From: UBA2283 sp041658955
GTDB taxonomy: Bacteria; Patescibacteriota; Microgenomatia; UBA12405
NCBI GenBank assembly: GCA_041658955.1
Contig: JBAZZE010000002.1
Location: 1-64,000 of the forward strand
Reading direction: 5' to 3'
DNA length: 64,000 nt
The notes under the pieces were generated by a model. The model did no database searches. It was not told where the DNA came from and worked only from the letters and a program-made list of their open reading frames with translations. This document shows, one piece after another, positions 43,533-52,486 of the stretch (positions within the stretch are counted from its first letter, which is position 1; each line of letters begins with the position of its first letter). Both the position numbers and the translations under genes were made by a program.

Positions 43533-45251
43533 ATGTCTCAGAAAAGACTCAAAAAGATTCGAAAAATCCAACAAGAAGTAGAAAGTGTAAAGGTCGTGTC
43601 AATACCTGAAGGTGAAAAGCTGAACATTATTAGAACTATAAAAGATAATTGGATATTTTTGGTGTTGATAACGGTGGCGATTATAGCGGTATTTGCCAAT
43701 GGAATGAATGCAGCTTTTGTGTCGGATGACTATGCGACGATTCTAAATAACCCTGATATAACAAAGTGGTCATATGCTTTTCAGGGTGGGGCGTCGACTT
43801 ATTTTATAAATAGTATGGTCGCCAAGATGTTTGGGGTAGTGCCACTCCCCTTTCATTTGAATAGTTTGTTTTTGTACCTGATTACCTGTTATCTGGCTTT
43901 TGTGTTTGTACATCATTTATTTGGGCGAGGAGTGGCTTCAATTACTCTGTTTTTATTTGCAGTTCATCCAATCCATGTGGAAGCGGTGACCTGGATATCG
44001 GGTAAGCCATATCTACTGATTGCGATGTACGTATTGCTGTCGATGATTTGGTTTATAAAATTTATTGAAACTGAAAATATTTGGTATTTAGTCGGGACAT
44101 TTCTATCGTTTGTAATGGGGTTTTTGACCGACAATCCCCGTCCATTTTCTTTGTTCTTAATAATGCCTTTATACATGTGGCTCAAAGGAGTCGACATCCG
44201 AAAAAATAAATGGTGGAAGTATTGGCCACTGACACTGATTCCGATAGCCATAATCACGGTGATTGTGTGGCCACATATTATGATGCGGGTTGGGGTAGTT
44301 AATTCAGGTGTAAATACCTCAGATAGTTTGTTTTATAACCCATTTTTTCAATACCCCACCGGAATGGCCAAGTATTTACAATTGTTGTGGGCTCCAATTG
44401 ATCTTACCTTGTACCACACGATGTATGTTTTCCCGGTATGGCTAAACTGGGCAATCCTACTGATGTACTTAACTTTGATTGGTTACTTTTCCTGGAAAGA
44501 TAAGAGATATGCATTTGCTTTAATCTTTATTTTTGCGGCAATACTTCCTTCGATGATGCCAGTAAAGGTTAGCTGGTTGGTAGCAGAACGATATGCTTAT
44601 CTTGGTTCACTAGGATTTTGTCTGTTTTTGGGATTAATTCTTCATGAAATGTCAACCAAAATTAAATGGGTGGCTGGCGGGCTAATGGTGGTGATACTAG
44701 TCTTATCAAGTGTTAGATTAATGTTGCGAAATATTGACTGGACTACAAATCATAAGTTGTGGGTAAATACTTGCCAAGTTTCACCAAATTCTCATAATGC
44801 TTGGAACAATATCGGCGATGATTACGATAAACTGAAACAATACGATAATGCGGTAAAAGGTTTTTCTCAATCAACAGTAATCAAACCGAATTATGCCGAT
44901 GCTTTTCATAATCGGGCCAATATCTTTTTTAAGATGGGTAGAAATGATCTGGCGCGACAAAGTTATAACACTGCTCTGTACTACAACCCAGGGTTATACC
45001 AGACTTACCTAAGCCTGATTAATATTGATTTAATCGAAAGAGATTTGGATAGTGCCCTTAATCATGCTAAGACAGCCCTGCAAGTAAATCCAAACGATCC
45101 AACAACTCACTACATTTTGGCAGTAGTCTTGTCGCAGAGAAATGAAAATCAACAAGCGATTGATGTACTCGAGAGATTGGTTAAAGCTTATCCCGGTTAT
45201 CGACAAGCACAAGAGGCTTTAGTTCAGCTAAAAGGAATGATTAAAAAATAA
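43533..45251 (+). CDS. polytopic membrane protein with C-terminal TPR repeats (TMTC-like)
   Basis: 572 residues. After a basic N-terminus and first helix (about 35-57) comes FVSDDYATILNNPDITKW, the acidic first outer loop seen in TMTC-type and related GT-C proteins. About 10 helices follow, including HPIHVEAVTWISGKPYLL and VKVSWLVAERYAYLGSLGF, both TMTC-family patterns. Four TPR units occupy about 415-570 (AWNNIGDDYDKLKQYDNAV, AFHNRANIFFKMGRNDLA and so on). Eukaryotic TMTC proteins are O-mannosyltransferases; a protein or glycan mannosyltransferase is a reasonable inference. Overlaps the radical SAM gene by 1 nt. Confidence 0.82.
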   Translation: MSQKRLKKIRKIQQEVESVKVVSIPEGEKLNIIRTIKDNWIFLVLITVAIIAVFANGMNAAFVSDDYATILNNPDITKWSYAFQGGASTYFINSMVAKMFGVVPLPFHLNSLFLYLITCYLAFVFVHHLFGRGVASITLFLFAVHPIHVEAVTWISGKPYLLIAMYVLLSMIWFIKFIETENIWYLVGTFLSFVMGFLTDNPRPFSLFLIMPLYMWLKGVDIRKNKWWKYWPLTLIPIAIITVIVWPHIMMRVGVVNSGVNTSDSLFYNPFFQYPTGMAKYLQLLWAPIDLTLYHTMYVFPVWLNWAILLMYLTLIGYFSWKDKRYAFALIFIFAAILPSMMPVKVSWLVAERYAYLGSLGFCLFLGLILHEMSTKIKWVAGGLMVVILVLSSVRLMLRNIDWTTNHKLWVNTCQVSPNSHNAWNNIGDDYDKLKQYDNAVKGFSQSTVIKPNYADAFHNRANIFFKMGRNDLARQSYNTALYYNPGLYQTYLSLINIDLIERDLDSALNHAKTALQVNPNDPTTHYILAVVLSQRNENQQAIDVLERLVKAYPGYRQAQEALVQLKGMIKK

Positions 45252-46645
45252 TGAAAAGAATATTAGTCCTAAACCCACCTTCAAGTGATAAGACAATCAA
45301 CCGTGATATGGCCGGAGGCCTCGGGTATAGCGCTGGAGCGGGAGTAGTTCTGCCGCCTATTGACCTACTGAATGTGGTGACTACCCTGAAGAAGAAAAAC
45401 AAAGTCTATTTTGTGGATGCTATCGCTGAGAAGATTGATGAACTGTCGTATTTTGTGGATCTGATAAAAAGCAAAAAAATTGACATCGTTATTTCGGGAT
45501 TGGCGCTACCAACTGTATCTGAGGATACTGAATTTGCTAAAAAATTAATGGATAATGTACCTGGATTACGGGTAATATTTAAGACTGGGATTAATTATAA
45601 ACAAATCCTCGAACGGGTACTCAAAGATTCGGGAGCAGAACTAATAATTTTTGGAGAGTGTGACCTAACTATAGAAGAATTTTTAAGCGGTAAGAGAAGA
45701 ACCGGATGTGTTTACTGGAAAAACAATAAGGTCGAGTTGGCACCAATGACAATTGAGGATCGGATAAAAAACTTAGACGAACTTCCCCTGTCGGCTCGTG
45801 AGGAAACAAAAATTGATCGATATCGCTATGTACTGCTTCCGGGTGTGGTGACAACCATGCAAACAAGTCGGGGTTGTCCATATCCATGTGGATTTTATTG
45901 TCCCTATCCCCTAGTTCAGGGTAAGACTTGGCGAGCCATGAGTAATGAACGTGTCATTAAAGAATTGAAGGTTATCAGTAAGCTAGGAATCAAAAGTGTA
46001 CTGTTTCGAGATGCTACGTTTACGCTGGATAACAAAAGAACTGAAGAGCTATGTAACCTGATAATTAAAAATAAGTTAAAGATTCGCTGGTGGTGTGAGA
46101 CTCGGATAAATGTACTAACTCCGGATTTGTTGAAGATTATGAAAAAGGCGGGGTGCCTCGGTATTAACGTGGGCATTGAAACATTGGACCAGGAACTGAT
46201 TATTTATCAGGGAAAGCCAGGAGTAACACTAGAGTCGATACAAAAAATAAGAGCGGTAGCTAAGGAAGTGGGAGTTAGACTGCATTTTCTAATGATCATC
46301 GGACTGCCAGACGATAATTTGAAAACAATGTCCAATACCTTTGACTATCTAGTTCGACTTAATCCTGAGTCAGTTGGGTTTAGTACGATAACTCCGTACC
46401 CTGGGACAGAAATGTTTGCTGATGCGATGAAAGAAGGACTAATCCAAGACTTTGATTGGAATAAGTTCAATGGAAATATTAGCAATATGAGAACGAAGTA
46501 TTTGTCATCTTTTGACATGATAATTCTTCGCAAGATGCTACTAGGAACAGCTTTCATTATGAAGCAACCTCCAATAATTTCGGTTCCGGCAGTAATAGTG
46601 ATAAAAATAATTCTCAAGATATGGAAAACAGCCAGAAGAGAATAA
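45251..46645 (+). CDS. B12-binding-type radical SAM protein with CX3CX3C cluster motif
   Basis: 464 residues. The N-terminal region (about 1-150) is a Rossmann-like cobalamin-binding-type domain without a DxHxxG motif. The radical SAM domain starts near 195 with TSRGCPYPCGFYCPYP; cysteines 209, 213 and 217 are spaced CX3CX3C instead of CX3CX2C. GINVGIETLDQELI is the SAM-binding GIE-type block, and FLMIIGLPDD follows. Members often methylate unreactive carbons or modify sugars and lipids. It is co-transcribed with a TPR membrane protein and a GT2, so a glycan or lipid carrier is a likely substrate (inference). It overlaps the next gene by 25 nt. Confidence 0.85.
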   Translation: MKRILVLNPPSSDKTINRDMAGGLGYSAGAGVVLPPIDLLNVVTTLKKKNKVYFVDAIAEKIDELSYFVDLIKSKKIDIVISGLALPTVSEDTEFAKKLMDNVPGLRVIFKTGINYKQILERVLKDSGAELIIFGECDLTIEEFLSGKRRTGCVYWKNNKVELAPMTIEDRIKNLDELPLSAREETKIDRYRYVLLPGVVTTMQTSRGCPYPCGFYCPYPLVQGKTWRAMSNERVIKELKVISKLGIKSVLFRDATFTLDNKRTEELCNLIIKNKLKIRWWCETRINVLTPDLLKIMKKAGCLGINVGIETLDQELIIYQGKPGVTLESIQKIRAVAKEVGVRLHFLMIIGLPDDNLKTMSNTFDYLVRLNPESVGFSTITPYPGTEMFADAMKEGLIQDFDWNKFNGNISNMRTKYLSSFDMIILRKMLLGTAFIMKQPPIISVPAVIVIKIILKIWKTARRE

Positions 46646-47502
46646 GGTTTAGTATCATAATTCCGACTCTAAAAAGGCAAGAGATCTTAAAAGAGGCATT
46701 GGCACTACTAAATAAGGAAATCGATAAAACCCGTGACGAAATCATAATTGTGGAAGGAAAAAATGGCCCATCAAAAGCCAGAAACGAGGCCATAAAAAAA
46801 GCTAAGGGGAAGTACCTACTGTTTTTAAATGATGATAGTTTTGTGGAGAAGGGGTTTATAAAATCACATATTGATTTTCATAATTTGCATAAGTCTGAAT
46901 CGGCTGGAGTAGTGGGGCTGACCGAAAATCATCCGGAAACTGTAAAGATTCGGGCAATGAAATGGTTGGTGGGTCAAAGTGGGCTACACTTTAATTATCG
47001 ATTTAAATATACTGATAAAATCCGTCAAATCCCCTGGTATTATTTGTGGACCTGTAATTTTTCGATGAAGAGAAGTTTTCTTATTAAAAATGAATTGTGG
47101 TTTTGTGAAGATTTTCCAACTGCGGCTTGGGAAGATATTGAGTTTGCTTTTCGGGCTAAACAAAGTGGATTAAAATTGTATTTTGATAGTCAAGCCAAGG
47201 TCTGGCATTTTCATCAACTAAAGTTTATTGATATAAAAAATCGATTCATAAGTCATGGTCGTGGTTTGTATTATTTGAAGTCAAAACTTCCAGTAAACTT
47301 TTTACCATTTTTAGTAAAAAACAATATCGGAGGAATAATTATGTCAGTAATGGAATGGCGGATTATGAATCGAATTAGAAACATATTGGAATGGATTGTA
47401 AAAACCACCGATAATTATCCAAATGTAATCATGCAATGGTTAGTAGTTAAATGGAAATCAGATGGCTATACCTTTGAATCTAAAAAAATGTCCGGTCTGT
47501 GA
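46621..47502 (+). CDS. GT2 family glycosyltransferase
   Basis: 293 residues. FSIIIPTLKRQEILKEAL, a shortened IIIVEGKNGPSKARNEAI block and YLLFLNDDSFVEKGF form the GT-A site; TCNFSMKRSFL and WEDIEFAFRAKQSGLKL are second-half motifs. The VDNGSxD-type loop is replaced by EGKNGPS, similar to some galactofuranosyl- and hexosyltransferases. Overlaps the radical SAM gene by 25 nt and the methyltransferase gene by 41 nt. Confidence 0.88.
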   Translation: MENSQKRIRFSIIIPTLKRQEILKEALALLNKEIDKTRDEIIIVEGKNGPSKARNEAIKKAKGKYLLFLNDDSFVEKGFIKSHIDFHNLHKSESAGVVGLTENHPETVKIRAMKWLVGQSGLHFNYRFKYTDKIRQIPWYYLWTCNFSMKRSFLIKNELWFCEDFPTAAWEDIEFAFRAKQSGLKLYFDSQAKVWHFHQLKFIDIKNRFISHGRGLYYLKSKLPVNFLPFLVKNNIGGIIMSVMEWRIMNRIRNILEWIVKTTDNYPNVIMQWLVVKWKSDGYTFESKKMSGL

Positions 47503-48316
47503 GTCAGCAAATAATCTGGAATGGAGTGTAAATACTAATTATCTAGAGTGTTCGAAGTGCAAGTGTGTCTGGTTGGAAAAGAAGTCCAAAAGTACCTATG
47601 ATAAGGATTATTATGATCGGGGAAGTAAGGGCTGGTTGATGAAAGTAGTCGACATCTTTTCTTTTTGGGACAGGTACCATACTTTGAATTTGTCCAAAAG
47701 TGACAGAATTTTGGAGATAGGCTTTGGTGAGGGTAAATTCTTAAAAGAGCTAATGTCTAAGAAATATAATGTTGCCGGGGTAGAACAATCAGAATATGCC
47801 AGAGATAAAATGAAAAAGATTCTTGGCTCTGAAAATGTTTTTGATGATATTGAAAAGGTTTCGGGAAAATTCGCGGTGGTAGTGATGTACCATGTGTTGG
47901 AACATATTCAGGAACCAAAAGAATATCTTAAAAAGATAATGAGGATATTAATTCCGGGAGGGAGATTGATTGTGAGAGTCCCAAACGTAGATTCATTGGA
48001 GGCCAGACTGGCTGGGCCTAATTGGTATCACTTAGATTATCCGAATCATCAGATATTGTTTAGTGAAGCCGGACTTATCAAAATGTTTGAGGATGTGGGT
48101 TTTAAAGATATCAAGAGTCGTAACTATTTTGGAGAATACCGGCAAGTTTTGGGTTACTCGATACTGTCCAAGCTGGGACTTAGACTCAACAAATGGCAGT
48201 TGATTATTTTTCAAATAATGACTATCCCAATACTTTGGATCTTTTCGGTCCTAGTGGTTCAACATGGAGTAATTGAGGTTGAGGGAAAAGTTGGTAATTC
48301 CAGTAATAATACATAA
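47462..48316 (+). CDS. class I methyltransferase with N-terminal zinc ribbon
   Basis: 284 residues. CPVC (10-13) and CSKC (30-33) form a zinc ribbon at the N-terminus. The SAM loop is ILEIGFGEGKFLKEL, followed by VAGVEQSEYA and VVMYHVLEHIQEPKEYL, typical of the Methyltransf_23 group. Two hydrophobic segments lie near the C-terminus (about 240-270). Such zinc-ribbon methyltransferases occur in sugar and glycan loci. The 3' end overlaps the convergent radical SAM gene by 95 nt. Confidence 0.85.
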   Translation: MAIPLNLKKCPVCESANNLEWSVNTNYLECSKCKCVWLEKKSKSTYDKDYYDRGSKGWLMKVVDIFSFWDRYHTLNLSKSDRILEIGFGEGKFLKELMSKKYNVAGVEQSEYARDKMKKILGSENVFDDIEKVSGKFAVVVMYHVLEHIQEPKEYLKKIMRILIPGGRLIVRVPNVDSLEARLAGPNWYHLDYPNHQILFSEAGLIKMFEDVGFKDIKSRNYFGEYRQVLGYSILSKLGLRLNKWQLIIFQIMTIPILWIFSVLVVQHGVIEVEGKVGNSSNNT

Positions 48317-49790
48317 GCCAGTAGGTGTGACGAGCGATTTCGATAAGAGGTCCACCAATAAATTCACTAAAGATACGCGAATAGTTACCTGAACTGATGT
48401 GACTGTTGATGCGATTAAGACAATTTTTGAGATAATATTTTTTGGTGATAAGGGAAGGATTAAAACGGGTGGAATGCCACTTAGATTGGTAACGGATAAT
48501 ATATTTGATGTCGATAGTGTCATTAATTTTGGCTTTACCGGTTTGGGCGCGGATTAATTCACTCCAGTTGTTGTGAGCTGAGGTGCGCTGAAATTCATCG
48601 CTACGCATGAAAGCGTCACCAAGGTAGGTTCCGGGGAGTGGAGAAAGCACTGAGGCCCAGACGATGTCTGGTTTGGAGCGAGCGATGAGGTTGTCGGTCA
48701 TCATAACGTCTTCAATGGTTTCGGTGGGCATGCCAATCATTAAATTGGCATTAGCTAAAATTCCGTACTGGTGACAAAGGTTGATAGCATATTCGTTTTG
48801 TTTGGCATCGGTCCCCTTGTTGATGACTTTGAGCATCCGGTCGGAACCAGATTCGATACCGAAACAAATCATTTTGCAACCACATTTTTTGACCATCTCC
48901 ATTACTTCGGGATTGATGTAATTGACACGGGAGTAACACCACCAATCGAAGTGGAGTTTTTCCTTGACAATAAGGCTACTAAATTCTTCCATCCATTTGC
49001 GATTGGCAGTCAGAGTATCGTCCCAGAAAATAATACTTTTAACGTGATATTTGTTGATAAGTTGTTTGATTTCCTTAATGACATTGGGAGCGGAGCGGAA
49101 ACGGAAAGGTCGTCCAAAAAGTTTGTCGATGGTAGGTTGACACATGGTACACATAGCCGGACAGCCACGACTAACGAAGAGGTTGGCGTATGGGTAAGAC
49201 ATGGGAAAAAATAGATCATAGGCATGTTCAATGTAATGACCACTTTGGAGAATTTCCCGATCTGGAAATGGTAGAACATCAAGGTTTTTAATGAATTCCT
49301 GGGGAGGATTCATGATGATCTCTCCTTTCTTGTTTTTATAAGCAATTCCTTTGACTTTTGATAATGGTATTTTTTTATCAAAAGCATTGATTAGCTCAAC
49401 GGCAGTTTTTTCGCCTTCGCCGTAGACTGCGGCTTCAATGTCGGGAATGGCGGCGGCTTCACGAGGTAAAACTGAAGGGTGGGGTCCGCCGATGATTAAG
49501 TGAGCTTTGGGGAGAATTTTTTTGACATCTTGAACTAGATTTTCGATCAGGTCAGCTTCGGTGGTAAGTTGAGAAAAGCCAATGTATTTGGGATTTAGTT
49601 TACGTAAAATTTTGGCGAGAGCTGACAGATCAGGGAGAAGTCGAAGATCTATCTGTTTGGTAGGAATGTGGTGGGAATTGAGGTAGGCAGAAATATTGGC
49701 GATGCCAAGTGGAGAAACATAATGGTGGTAGCGATCTTTGTGAGGAGGTGTATATTGACCAACAAAGATGAGGACCACTTTTGTTTTCAT
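48222..49790 (-). CDS. B12-binding-type radical SAM protein
   Basis: 522 residues. The B12-binding-type N-domain includes PLGIANISAYL, IGFSQLTTEADL and IIGGPHPSVLP. The radical SAM site SRGCPAMCTMC has cysteines 210, 214 and 217 in canonical CX3CX2C spacing. ICFGIESGSDRML and LMIGMPTET follow. A C-terminal extension from about 420 is basic and hydrophobic. The substrate is unknown, but the glycan context suggests a sugar or lipid. Its 3' end overlaps the convergent methyltransferase by 95 nt. Confidence 0.88.
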   Translation of the reverse strand: MKTKVVLIFVGQYTPPHKDRYHHYVSPLGIANISAYLNSHHIPTKQIDLRLLPDLSALAKILRKLNPKYIGFSQLTTEADLIENLVQDVKKILPKAHLIIGGPHPSVLPREAAAIPDIEAAVYGEGEKTAVELINAFDKKIPLSKVKGIAYKNKKGEIIMNPPQEFIKNLDVLPFPDREILQSGHYIEHAYDLFFPMSYPYANLFVSRGCPAMCTMCQPTIDKLFGRPFRFRSAPNVIKEIKQLINKYHVKSIIFWDDTLTANRKWMEEFSSLIVKEKLHFDWWCYSRVNYINPEVMEMVKKCGCKMICFGIESGSDRMLKVINKGTDAKQNEYAINLCHQYGILANANLMIGMPTETIEDVMMTDNLIARSKPDIVWASVLSPLPGTYLGDAFMRSDEFQRTSAHNNWSELIRAQTGKAKINDTIDIKYIIRYQSKWHSTRFNPSLITKKYYLKNCLNRINSHISSGNYSRIFSEFIGGPLIEIARHTYWLMYYYWNYQLFPQPQLLHVEPLGPKRSKVLG

Positions 49791-49843
49791 TTTAACTATT
49801 ATGACAGCTGTAGGAGTTTGTGAAAAGATGGTAATATAATTCT
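49791..49843. promoter_or_regulatory. divergent pair of extended -10 promoters, both leaderless
   Basis: Minus strand: TGTCATAAT (49806-49798), ending 7 nt before the ATG at 49790. Plus strand: TGGTAATAT (49829-49837), ending 6 nt before the ATG at 49844. Both have the TGn extension and spacing that starts transcription at the initiation codon. No -35 boxes are apparent. Confidence 0.5.
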
Positions 49844-51292
49844 ATGAAGTTGAAAAAACGAGTTCTGGTAGCCAATTCTGTAGGTAAAGATGATGATGGA
49901 AATCATTACATCTTATTTCCTTCACGGTGGTCAACTTGTGTTGGCAAGACAAAGTCATTTAATTTTTATCCGTATGAACTAGGATATTTGTCTTCAATGC
50001 TAAAACAGAATAAGGGTTTGGAAGTTAAAATGGTTGATGGAAATTACGAGGAACTGGATGCCGAGCAATATTTTGAAAAATATAAAAATTTTAAGCCAGA
50101 TTTTTTGGTGGTTGAGACATCATCTGTCGTTTACAAATATGATCTTAGATTTGCCCTAAAGTTTAAGAGAAAATATGGAACTAAGATAATATTTTGTGGA
50201 CAGCATCCGACAGCCTTTCCAAAAGAAGTACTAGCTGATGGTGTTGATTTTGTGGCAACTGGAGAATATGAACCAGCGGTAGTCAAACTAGTAAGCGGTG
50301 GTAAGGCAGAATCAATTGATGGCATCTATCCAAACCCAGTCAAAGAGCTACTAGATGTACATACACTCCCCTTTCCTGAGGATGATGATATTAGTCGGAT
50401 GAACTACACCCGAATTGGTGGATGTGATTATAAAGAAATTGAGTTTTTCGCTACTCGTGGTTGTCCAATGAACTGTAACTTTTGTGTAGCCAGACAGACT
50501 TACTATGGTAAGCCGAACTTTCGAGTCAGAGAAGTACAAAACGTGATTGATGAGATTAAATATCTCCGAAATAAATATCCGGAAATGGAGGGTATTTTTT
50601 TTGATGAAGAAAATCATAATTCCAATAAAAAGTTTGTGATGGAGTTATGTCAGGCCATAATTGATAATGGACTGCAGGATCTGAAATACGATGCTATGTG
50701 TGGGTATTGGACTTTTGATGAAGAAATGCTGGCTATGATGCGAAAAGCTGGTTATTATAAAATCCGAATTGGTATAGAGACTGCATCTGTAAAAACAGCC
50801 CAAGGAATGGTTAAAAATGTGAATGTTGATAGGATCATTGAAGTACTAAAAATGGCTAAGAAAGTGGGGATGAGGATGTATGCTACCTTTACTTTTGGTT
50901 CGCCTGATTCGAATGTGGTGGAAGACGGTAAGACTTTGGACTTGATTGAAAAGTTAACTAAAGAAGGCTTACTGTGGGATTTCCAAGCTTCGGTGTGTAC
51001 TCCCCAACCTGGGACACCTTTTTATAATCTGCTTAAAAGCCGGGGAAATCTGCTGACCGATGACTGGCGAAAATATAATGGCAATACGGCAGTCTACGAA
51101 TACCCGGATTATAAAAAAAGAGAAATCGAGAGTAACTTACCAAAGGCCGCATGGCTCTACCTAAAGACTAGGGTGAGAAGAAGTGGTGTGGCGGGGACAG
51201 TAATGGAGATTGTTAAGCGCGATGGCTGGAACTCGTTTGGAGTCAAGCTAGTAGCTTTTGGCAAAGCCTACTATCGAGCGATAACTGCCTGA
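49844..51292 (+). CDS. B12-binding-type radical SAM protein
   Basis: 482 residues. YELGYLSSMLKQ, VETSSVVYKYD and IIFCGQHPTAFPKEVL belong to the cobalamin-type N-domain. TRGCPMNCNFC gives cysteines 207, 211 and 214 in CX3CX2C spacing; IRIGIETASVKTA and ATFTFGSPDS are later radical SAM motifs. The C-terminal 90 residues are basic. Monocistronic and predicted leaderless. It converges with a GT4 gene with a 22-bp overlap. Confidence 0.88.
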   Translation: MKLKKRVLVANSVGKDDDGNHYILFPSRWSTCVGKTKSFNFYPYELGYLSSMLKQNKGLEVKMVDGNYEELDAEQYFEKYKNFKPDFLVVETSSVVYKYDLRFALKFKRKYGTKIIFCGQHPTAFPKEVLADGVDFVATGEYEPAVVKLVSGGKAESIDGIYPNPVKELLDVHTLPFPEDDDISRMNYTRIGGCDYKEIEFFATRGCPMNCNFCVARQTYYGKPNFRVREVQNVIDEIKYLRNKYPEMEGIFFDEENHNSNKKFVMELCQAIIDNGLQDLKYDAMCGYWTFDEEMLAMMRKAGYYKIRIGIETASVKTAQGMVKNVNVDRIIEVLKMAKKVGMRMYATFTFGSPDSNVVEDGKTLDLIEKLTKEGLLWDFQASVCTPQPGTPFYNLLKSRGNLLTDDWRKYNGNTAVYEYPDYKKREIESNLPKAAWLYLKTRVRRSGVAGTVMEIVKRDGWNSFGVKLVAFGKAYYRAITA

Positions 51293-52467
51293 TAGATATT
51301 TTCAAATCGAGTTTTCCAATTCCAGTTCTCAATTGTTAGGGCGCGGGCGTCAATCGAGTGTATTTTATAAAACTCCTTGTCAGTTAAAAGTTTGACGACT
51401 GCATCGGCAAATTTATCAACATTTGGAAGCGGTACTTTTACCATCCCTTTTGGATAATAAGTTTTGAGTGCCGGAAGGTCAAATGATACTCCGGGAAGTC
51501 CCCAAGCCATAGCTTCGGCGGCGGCCATCCCCCCACTATCATAGGTAGCTGGATGAAGAACTATTTTACTATTTTTAATGAGAGCAAATTTTTTTGGGCC
51601 TACTAAAAAGCCAATTACTTTTATATTTTTAGTTAGATTTAATTCTTTGATCCGAGAAGTCATTCGACTCATCAGTTCACCATCACCAACTATAACCAGT
51701 TGTGCTTTGGGAAGTTTTTTAGTTACTCGTGACCAGATTTCGATCATTTCCATAACTCCTTTTTGATTGTGGAGGCGGCCTAGAAAAAAGGCATCGTAAT
51801 GACGTTTTGCTATTGGTTTTAATGAAGAAATGATTTTCGAAGAAGGTATGGTGACTCCGCCTTGAACGATTATAATTTTGTTTTTTGGTAAACGATTGTT
51901 TTCGAAAATTTGGATATCAGGAAAGGACGTAACAAACACAAAATCTGCCAAAAGACGGGCAAGTAATACAGTCGGTCTTTGGGCTAAATAATAGATAAGA
52001 CCACGAATCGGGTGGTGGTTAGTTAGATAGGGTGATGTCGGGTCTGTGGGAAAAGGGGCCAGAAGATAGTAACCACATAGCCATTTTATTTGGGGATTAA
52101 ATATTTTGGCAAAAACACCAAATGTCAAATCACCATAAAAGTCGGAAGAAGTGTAAATATACTGGTATTGTTTAAAAAGTTGCCAATGAGTAAGGCTAAA
52201 GATTTTGGCGGTAATAAACCGGAGAGTATGGTGAATGGTTAGATGAAAAGTAGAAAGGTGGGTGACAGTAGGTAGTGAAGTAGTGGTAATAATTTTGAGA
52301 TTGAGTTGGTTGCGAAGAATAAGTCGTTTGGCTTCGGGGGATGCGAGAGCGGTGATGTCAAAGTGTGGTTGCCAATATTTGATGAGGTTTAGAAAAATTC
52401 GGTCTCCCCCGCTGAGGCTAGTACCAAGGTTGGCGTGGCAAACAACGAGTAGTTTTGGCTTGAGCAT
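51271..52467 (-). CDS. GT4 family glycosyltransferase
   Basis: 398 residues. CHANLGTSLSGGDRIFLNL is the acceptor-side glycine motif; FFLGRLHNQKGVMEMIEIW and YDSGGMAAAEAMAWGLPGV cover the donor site, with EX7E altered to start at Asp. An aromatic-rich central segment (about 115-160) may contact the membrane. Monocistronic; -10 TATAAT lies 8 nt before the ATG. Confidence 0.87.
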   Translation of the reverse strand: MLKPKLLVVCHANLGTSLSGGDRIFLNLIKYWQPHFDITALASPEAKRLILRNQLNLKIITTTSLPTVTHLSTFHLTIHHTLRFITAKIFSLTHWQLFKQYQYIYTSSDFYGDLTFGVFAKIFNPQIKWLCGYYLLAPFPTDPTSPYLTNHHPIRGLIYYLAQRPTVLLARLLADFVFVTSFPDIQIFENNRLPKNKIIIVQGGVTIPSSKIISSLKPIAKRHYDAFFLGRLHNQKGVMEMIEIWSRVTKKLPKAQLVIVGDGELMSRMTSRIKELNLTKNIKVIGFLVGPKKFALIKNSKIVLHPATYDSGGMAAAEAMAWGLPGVSFDLPALKTYYPKGMVKVPLPNVDKFADAVVKLLTDKEFYKIHSIDARALTIENWNWKTRFENIYQAVIAR

Positions 52468-52486
52468 ACTCTGATATTATATAGTG
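52468..52486. promoter_or_regulatory. divergent overlapping promoters between GT4 and methyltransferase genes
   Basis: Plus strand: TGATATTAT (52472-52480), TGn plus TATTAT, ending 6 nt before the ATG at 52487; this favours ATG 52487 over the GTG at 52484. Minus strand: TATAAT (52481-52476) ending 8 nt before the ATG at 52467. The two -10 elements overlap almost completely. Confidence 0.5.
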
